DNA of 64,000 bases from Mycolicibacterium baixiangningiae. GTDB lineage: Bacteria; Actinomycetota; Actinomycetes; Mycobacteriales; Mycobacteriaceae. This document shows positions 59,311 through 64,000 of this stretch, in pieces (position 1 is the stretch's first letter; each line of letters starts with the position of its first letter). Where the stretch lies: NCBI RefSeq assembly GCF_016313185.1, contig NZ_CP066218.1:496001-560000 (forward strand), in the 5' to 3' direction. A program made the translations under genes and the position numbers. Under the pieces are notes generated by a model. That model had not been told where the DNA came from. It was given only the letters and a program-made list of their open reading frames with translations, and ran no database searches.

Positions 59311-61404
59311 GTGGTCCATTCCGCCCGTCCAGAGCTGCATCCCGACTTGAAGTGCATCTTCGATCCGGCGTCGGTCGCCGTTGTCGGCGCTTCCTCGGAC
59401 ACCAACAAGTGGGGTGGCCAGCTGGCGCGCGGCGCACTGGTGGGTGAGAAGCGCCGGCCCGTCTACTTCGTCAGCGCGTCTCGCGACGAGGTACACGGCC
59501 GCCCCGCGGTCCGGTCACTGAGCGAGCTGCCCGAGGTGCCCGAACTCGTCGCGCTTGCCGTGCCCCTCAACGCCTTCGAGGGTGTCGTCGGCGAGGCACT
59601 CGACCTGGGCGTTCGCGCGCTGATCGCCGTCAATGCCGGTTTCGCCGAAGCCGGCATTGACGGCCGGCGGCGTCAAGACGACGTCGTCGATCGGCTCCGT
59701 GCCGCCGGAGCGGTGATGGTGGGCCCGAACTGCCTCGGTGTACTCGACCGGCACACCGACCTTGATCTGGTGTACGACCAGGCGGGGCCGGCTGGCATTC
59801 CGGCCGGACCTGTCACCGTGATCTCTCAGAGCGGCAATGTAGGGCTCGAGCTTGTGTTCGGGTTGCGGTCGCGCGGCATAGGCACTGCACGTTTCGTCTC
59901 GGTGGGCAATCAGGCAGACCTGGACATCGGGCACTTCGTCGAGGCGGCGATCACACAGGACGAGACCGAGGTCATCGTGATCTACGCCGAAGAGTTCCGG
60001 CGTGCGCGAAGGCTGCTCAGCGCCATGCGGAAGGCCGGGGCAGCAGGCAAACCTGTCGTCCTGGTGACCCCTCGGGGTGAAGCGGCCGCCCGGGCAGCTC
60101 AGTCACATACCGGGGCCATGGCGTCCAACGCGGCGGTGATTGCAGCCGCGTGCCGCGACGCCGGCGTCATTCTCGCTGACACGTTGGTTGAGGCCTTGGA
60201 CTGCGCCGACATCTTGGTCCGCCAGCCCAGAACGATCGGCCGGCGAGTGGGCGTCATCAGCGACGGCGGCGGGCACTCCGTGCTCGCGTGCGACGCCCTC
60301 GGCGAAAGTAACTTCGAGATCGTCCCCTTCAGTGCGACCTTGCAGACAAAATTGACTGAAGTACTCGACCCTTCGTCATATGTGGCCAATCCAATTGATC
60401 TTGCGGCGGCCAATATTCGAGTAAATGCCTTTGATGACGCTGCCACGGCGGTGGCGGCAAGCGGTGAAGTCGATGTTCTGGTCGTCACCGGTGGGCTGGG
60501 GGCGTTCACCGCTATCGATCCTGCGCTCGAACCGGCCGAGATCGAATCGGTCCACACGATCGGCCAGGTCGCCCAGAAGCACACGCTTCCGCTGATCGTC
60601 CACAGCATGTTCGCCGACTCCGCTGGTGTGGTGATGGAACGCGTTCGCCAGTCGGGCGCCTCGGTGTTCTCCGACTTGGCTGACGGTGTAGTAGCGCTCG
60701 ACAAGGTCCTCGCTGCCCGCGCGACACCGACGCGAGAACTCGCAGTCGACGTGGCGGGTGGGTGTTCGCACGAGCCGGTGACGGGATACTTCCCGGCGCG
60801 GCGTGCGCTCGCTGCCCGCGGAGTGGACTTCGTCGAGGCCGAGCAGGTCCGAACCGCTGAGGAAGCCGTCGTTGCCGCACGTACGATCGGTTATCCCGTC
60901 GTGCTGAAAGCCGTCGACCTGCTTCATAAGTCAGATATGGGCGGGGTCCAGCTCAACATTTCCTCTGATGTCGAGCTGGCGGCGGCCTTTACTTCGATGC
61001 GCGCCGCTACCGGCTCTCAGGAGTATTCGGTGGAATCGATGATCAGTCCGGGGGACAGTGTCGAACTGATCGTCGGCGCTCGGCGCGATCCGGTGTTCGG
61101 CCCCCTCATTATGGTGGGTCTGGGCGGAATCTACGCCGAAATCCTCCGCGACACCGCGCTCACGCTGGCCCCCGCCTCGGCCGACCACGTTGCCGATCTG
61201 TTGCGCTCACTCAACGCTGCGGCGCTGCTACAAGGGGCCAGGGGCAAGGCGCCAGCTGACATCGATGCAGCCGCTCGGGCGGCCGTGGCCGCGGCTGAGT
61301 TGCTGATGTCAAGCGAAGAGATCACCGATGTGGAGATCAATCCGTTGCGGGTCACCGCTGAGGGTGCCCTAGCGCTGGACGCGCGCGTCATCACCGGTGC
61401 CTAA
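59311..61404 (+). CDS. ADP-forming acyl-CoA synthetase (acetate-CoA ligase-like)
   Basis: This 697-residue NDP-forming acyl-CoA synthetase fuses alpha and beta parts. It has a CoA-binding domain with VVGASSDTNKWGG (from about residue 20), succinyl-CoA-ligase-like domains with phospho-His266 in SHTGAMA, and a C-terminal ATP-grasp domain (about 480-697) ending VEINPLRV. It activates a carboxylic acid with CoA and ATP, giving ADP instead of AMP. GTG 59311 directly follows the dehydrogenase stop. It is the only CoA ligase in the cluster and so the likely entry step. Confidence 0.87.
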   Translation: MVHSARPELHPDLKCIFDPASVAVVGASSDTNKWGGQLARGALVGEKRRPVYFVSASRDEVHGRPAVRSLSELPEVPELVALAVPLNAFEGVVGEALDLGVRALIAVNAGFAEAGIDGRRRQDDVVDRLRAAGAVMVGPNCLGVLDRHTDLDLVYDQAGPAGIPAGPVTVISQSGNVGLELVFGLRSRGIGTARFVSVGNQADLDIGHFVEAAITQDETEVIVIYAEEFRRARRLLSAMRKAGAAGKPVVLVTPRGEAAARAAQSHTGAMASNAAVIAAACRDAGVILADTLVEALDCADILVRQPRTIGRRVGVISDGGGHSVLACDALGESNFEIVPFSATLQTKLTEVLDPSSYVANPIDLAAANIRVNAFDDAATAVAASGEVDVLVVTGGLGAFTAIDPALEPAEIESVHTIGQVAQKHTLPLIVHSMFADSAGVVMERVRQSGASVFSDLADGVVALDKVLAARATPTRELAVDVAGGCSHEPVTGYFPARRALAARGVDFVEAEQVRTAEEAVVAARTIGYPVVLKAVDLLHKSDMGGVQLNISSDVELAAAFTSMRAATGSQEYSVESMISPGDSVELIVGARRDPVFGPLIMVGLGGIYAEILRDTALTLAPASADHVADLLRSLNAAALLQGARGKAPADIDAAARAAVAAAELLMSSEEITDVEINPLRVTAEGALALDARVITGA

Positions 61405-61420
61405 AAGACACACGGCGGCC

Positions 61421-61451
61421 ACCGCCCGACGCGCCACAGCAGTCGGGCGGT
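61421..61451 (+). terminator. hairpin after the acyl-CoA synthetase gene
   Basis: ACCGCCCGAC and GTCGGGCGGT arms (perfect 10-bp stem) with an 11-base loop lie 17 bp after the stop. The following bases are only moderately T-rich. Confidence 0.6.
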
Positions 61452-61545
61452 TCCGTCGTTCCGGCGTCGCGTGAGCGCCCGCAGGGATGAAAACGACTGA
61501 ACCGCAAGCGTTAACAGACTGGTAACCGTCGGCACGTCATTCCTC

Positions 61546-61574
61546 TTGTGTGACGGACACGACTCCGATAGTGT
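61546..61574 (+). promoter_or_regulatory. candidate promoter of the APC permease gene
   Basis: TTGTGT-N17-TAGTGT; the operator begins one base after the -10. The -35 is imperfect. Confidence 0.45.
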
Positions 61575-61575
61575 C

Positions 61576-61591
61576 CCGATCGAACGATCGA
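61576..61591. promoter_or_regulatory. operator palindrome CCGATCG-AA-CGATCGA
   Basis: One mismatch from the perfect cluster palindrome, 26 bp before the permease ATG and directly after its -10 box. Confidence 0.7.
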
Positions 61592-61617
61592 GCGGCTACC
61601 GCCTAAAGGGACACAGA

Positions 61618-63096
61618 ATGGAGTTCGTCATGGAGCATTCCAACGACGATTCAGCTCACGAGCTCAAAACAGGTTTGAAGCAGCGCCACTTGACGATGCT
61701 CTCGCTCGGCGGTGTCATCGGCGCGGCCCTGCTTGTGGGGTCAAGCGGGATCATCCACGCCGCGGGTCCACTGGCATTCGTGACCTATGCCGCCACCGGA
61801 CTCATTGTCTTGATGGTCATGCGGATGCTGGGTGAGATGGCCGCTGCCAAGCCGCGTTCCGGTGGTTTCGCGGACTACAACCGGATGGGCCTTGGCGCAT
61901 GGGGCGGGTTCTCGACAGGTTGGCTGTATTGGATGTTTTGGGTCATCGTGGTGGGCTTCGAAGCAGTCGTCGGGGGCCAGATGGTCAACAGCTGGCTGCC
62001 GCAGATACCGGTCTGGGTGGCGGGTTTGGTATTTCTCGCCGTCTTGACCGGGGTGAATCTGCTCTCGGTGGGCAGCTTCGGCGAGGCGGAGTTCTGGTTC
62101 GCCGGGATCAAGGTTGTCGCGATCGTCGCGTTCATCACGATTGCGTCGCTGGTGGCGCTTGGTCTGTGGCCCGGTACCACGATGGACTTCTCCAACCTCA
62201 CCGAACACGGCGGTGTGCTGCCTAACGGCCCGGGTGCCCTGTTGGCCGGGGTCGGCGTTGTCATCTTCGCGATGACCGGTGCCGAGGTAGCCACCATCGC
62301 TGCAGCCGAAACAACCGATCCCGCAAAGGCGATTCGCAAGGCGGTCCTGTCGATTGTGGTCCGGATCATTGCCTTCTTCGTGTTGTCGACGTTGCTGATC
62401 GTCATTGTGCTGCCGTGGACGAGTATCGTTCCCGGCGAATCTCCGTTCGTCGCGGTGTTGGACCACATCGGGGTCCCTGGAACCGCCCTCATGCTCAACT
62501 TTGTGGTACTTGTCGCTGCCCTGTCCGTTCTGAATGCCGGCATGTATACGTGCTCGAGGATGCTGTTCGTCATGGCTCGCCAAGGTGATGCTCCGAAGTG
62601 GATGAGCGAGACTGACTCTCGGGGCGTGCCGGTGAAGGGCACCCTCGCCTGTGCGGCCGGCGGATGCGTGGGCATTCTTCTGGCCGCGCTGTACCCCGAC
62701 ACGGTATTTATGTTCCTTCTCAACGCTTCTGGTGCGCTGGTCCTGTTCGTGTACTTACTCATCTGCATCGCCCAGTACCGCCTTCGCCGCAAATGGGAAC
62801 GAGAAGAGCCGGAGATTTTGACGTTCCGGGTATGGCTGTTTCCTGCGACGACGATTCTGGTCGGGCTGGCGATCGTCGGCGTGCTCATCAGCATGGCGGT
62901 GCGACCGGAATCCCGCATCGAGATCCTCAGCAGCCTGACGATCTGGGCGGTAATCTGCGTCGCCTATCTCGTGAAGTGCCTCCGCGGCCGTCGCAACAAC
63001 TCGGTTTCCGATGATTCAGAGCCTGCCGTCGGGGTGGCCCCAGATGCGCCCGTCGTCGTCGGTGATGCGCCGACTTCGGAAAAGGCTTCCGGATAG
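61618..63096 (+). CDS. APC-superfamily amino acid/amine permease
   Basis: This 492-residue transporter has 12 hydrophobic segments and the family N-terminus LKQRHLTMLSLGGVIGAALLVGSSG with the unwound TM1 motif, plus PAKAIRKAV after TM6 as in GABA/aromatic/basic amino acid permeases. It should import a cationic or zwitterionic compound with protons. AAGGG eight bases before ATG 61618; ATG 61630 is a possible alternative. It carries the cluster operator and so probably imports the substrate of the pathway, which would then contain an amino or related group. Confidence 0.85.
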   Translation: MEFVMEHSNDDSAHELKTGLKQRHLTMLSLGGVIGAALLVGSSGIIHAAGPLAFVTYAATGLIVLMVMRMLGEMAAAKPRSGGFADYNRMGLGAWGGFSTGWLYWMFWVIVVGFEAVVGGQMVNSWLPQIPVWVAGLVFLAVLTGVNLLSVGSFGEAEFWFAGIKVVAIVAFITIASLVALGLWPGTTMDFSNLTEHGGVLPNGPGALLAGVGVVIFAMTGAEVATIAAAETTDPAKAIRKAVLSIVVRIIAFFVLSTLLIVIVLPWTSIVPGESPFVAVLDHIGVPGTALMLNFVVLVAALSVLNAGMYTCSRMLFVMARQGDAPKWMSETDSRGVPVKGTLACAAGGCVGILLAALYPDTVFMFLLNASGALVLFVYLLICIAQYRLRRKWEREEPEILTFRVWLFPATTILVGLAIVGVLISMAVRPESRIEILSSLTIWAVICVAYLVKCLRGRRNNSVSDDSEPAVGVAPDAPVVVGDAPTSEKASG

Positions 63097-64000
63097 GGCG
63101 TTTGCCTCCGGGCCCGAGATCGGAGTCGTGTGACGTCCGATCTCGGGCCCAGCGCCTGAGTCTCCACCCGACCGACAAACGGGCCGCGGATCGGCACATG
63201 GCTTCACTACTTCCGCGGGCATCAATGTGCACCCGCAGGCCGCCAGAGGACCGGCTTCTCCCGACCGGGCATCAGGAATACATGATGACTCAGTAGCGGG
63301 GCTGACCGCTCCGATCTGACCCGAATGCCCATCATGCTCAACGACAAGTACCTGCGCGCGAACATCGCGCAATCGTCGAGAAACTCATCGCAGACCTGCG
63401 CTTGCCCCGGGCATCGGCCTGCTTGGAGAGTTCGGAGACGTCGAGCGCAGCGAATACGAGGCAGGCCGATGGATCGGCAGCCGAGTTCGTCAGCTCAACA
63501 CGAAGTGACAGCCTCAAAGGGCTTGGGAGCAGCCATATTGCGTAGACAATGCCGTCGGCTACCTGGTTGCACGATCTGTATGGCATCAAGCAGCACTACA
63601 TGCCGGACCCTGTTCGGGTCCGTCCGATCAGTACCGTCGTCGACATACGTAAGTGCGTTGTCAGTAGATTCGCTGTGTGGCCGTTCCATCGCGAACTGCC
63701 CCCACTGTGATGGCTGTCGCGGACCGACCGCACTGACGGTCGCAGCAGATCCATCAAACCGGTTGTGGCGCCGGGTTCACATGGACGTCACCAGCGAAGG
63801 ACGGCTGCAACCTTCTTTCGATCCTCGACGGGGACACCCGCAATCGGCCTCGGCAGTCCCCGGTATGGCGACACCCCGACCGCAGTTGGTGCGCTGGAAC
63901 GTCCGTCGCTTCGTGCCGGACCGCTCAACCTATTCCGTCAGGGGCGCATACGGGCGCGGTTGGCACACTTGAGGTCTGCGGATTCAGGCATCTGTAAGGT
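63097..64000. other. right-edge region without a recognisable gene
   Basis: After the permease terminator I recognise no protein on either strand to the end of the window. Several frames of 60-215 codons are open but have no domain, ribosome binding site or consistent composition. The stretch could be decayed coding DNA at the border of the catabolic cluster. Confidence 0.45.
63110..63150 (+). terminator. strong hairpin after the permease gene
   Basis: GGGCCCGAGATCGGA and its exact inverse TCCGATCTCGGGCCC form a perfect 15-bp stem with an 11-base loop, 13 bp after the permease stop. No U-tract follows. Confidence 0.65.

Noticed and set aside
63325..63972. 215-codon plus-strand frame near the right edge
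   Set aside because: Composition is not protein-like (many Arg/Ser/Cys), with no domain and no ribosome binding site.

Overview
The window looks like a chromosomal segment of a fast-growing, environmental-type mycobacterium (Mycolicibacterium-like). The reasons are uniformly high GC, several mycobacterial protein types (Stf0 trehalose sulfotransferase beside a sulfatase, DesA3-like desaturase, Rv0315-like GH16 enzyme, MGRHSK-type secreted protein, F420-type oxidoreductases, DUF7159-like and Hsp70-like envelope proteins), and many apparently leaderless starts placed a fixed distance after a TANNNT -10 box. I see no tRNA, rRNA, CRISPR array or intact insertion sequence.

Left part (about 0-22 kb): a truncated alpha/beta hydrolase, tam, a Tat-exported amidase, then a compact sulfation operon (stf0-cysD-cysNC with overlapping start and stop codons) that couples PAPS synthesis to a PAPS-using sulfotransferase, followed by a type I sulfatase. 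Next come envelope and redox genes: ArsP-like permease, two PAP2 proteins (one fused to a lipid kinase), an L,D-transpeptidase-like protein, a Rieske-FAD oxidoreductase, a membrane-anchored Hsp70-like protein with a threonine-rich tail, an acyl desaturase, a hydrolase, and a TetR/FAD-monooxygenase pair with a perfect palindromic operator.

Middle part (about 22-50 kb): a stress and regulatory block. On the minus strand lie catalase, two SDRs, an ECF sigma factor and a cupin in tight order. Upstream of them are an HD protein and two paralogous giant LuxR/ATPase regulators. A response regulator and a cytoplasmic GAF histidine kinase face each other. A TetR, a GMC oxidoreductase and an F420-type oxidoreductase share an intergenic region with two copies of a TATC-GTGGTACCAC-GATA element. 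Then follow secreted and envelope proteins (DUF4185, DUF7159-like, GH16, small membrane proteins) and NAD-dependent epimerase/SDR genes.

Right part (about 50-63 kb) is the most interesting region: an apparently undescribed CoA-thioester catabolic cluster. It has two sister TetR regulators, an AcuI-type reductase, a MaoC hydratase, a VOC protein, two crotonases (one of the BadI/MenB ring-cleavage or ring-closure type), two adjacent acyl-CoA dehydrogenases, an ADP-forming acyl-CoA synthetase and an APC permease. A 16-bp palindrome, TCGATCG-NN-CGATCGA, recurs at or near every promoter of this cluster and lies directly after the -10 box in five cases. This predicts one repressor-controlled regulon in which an imported acid is activated, desaturated, hydrated and ring-opened. 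The cluster is flanked by about 0.9 kb stretches without recognisable genes, which suggests insertion and decay at its edges.
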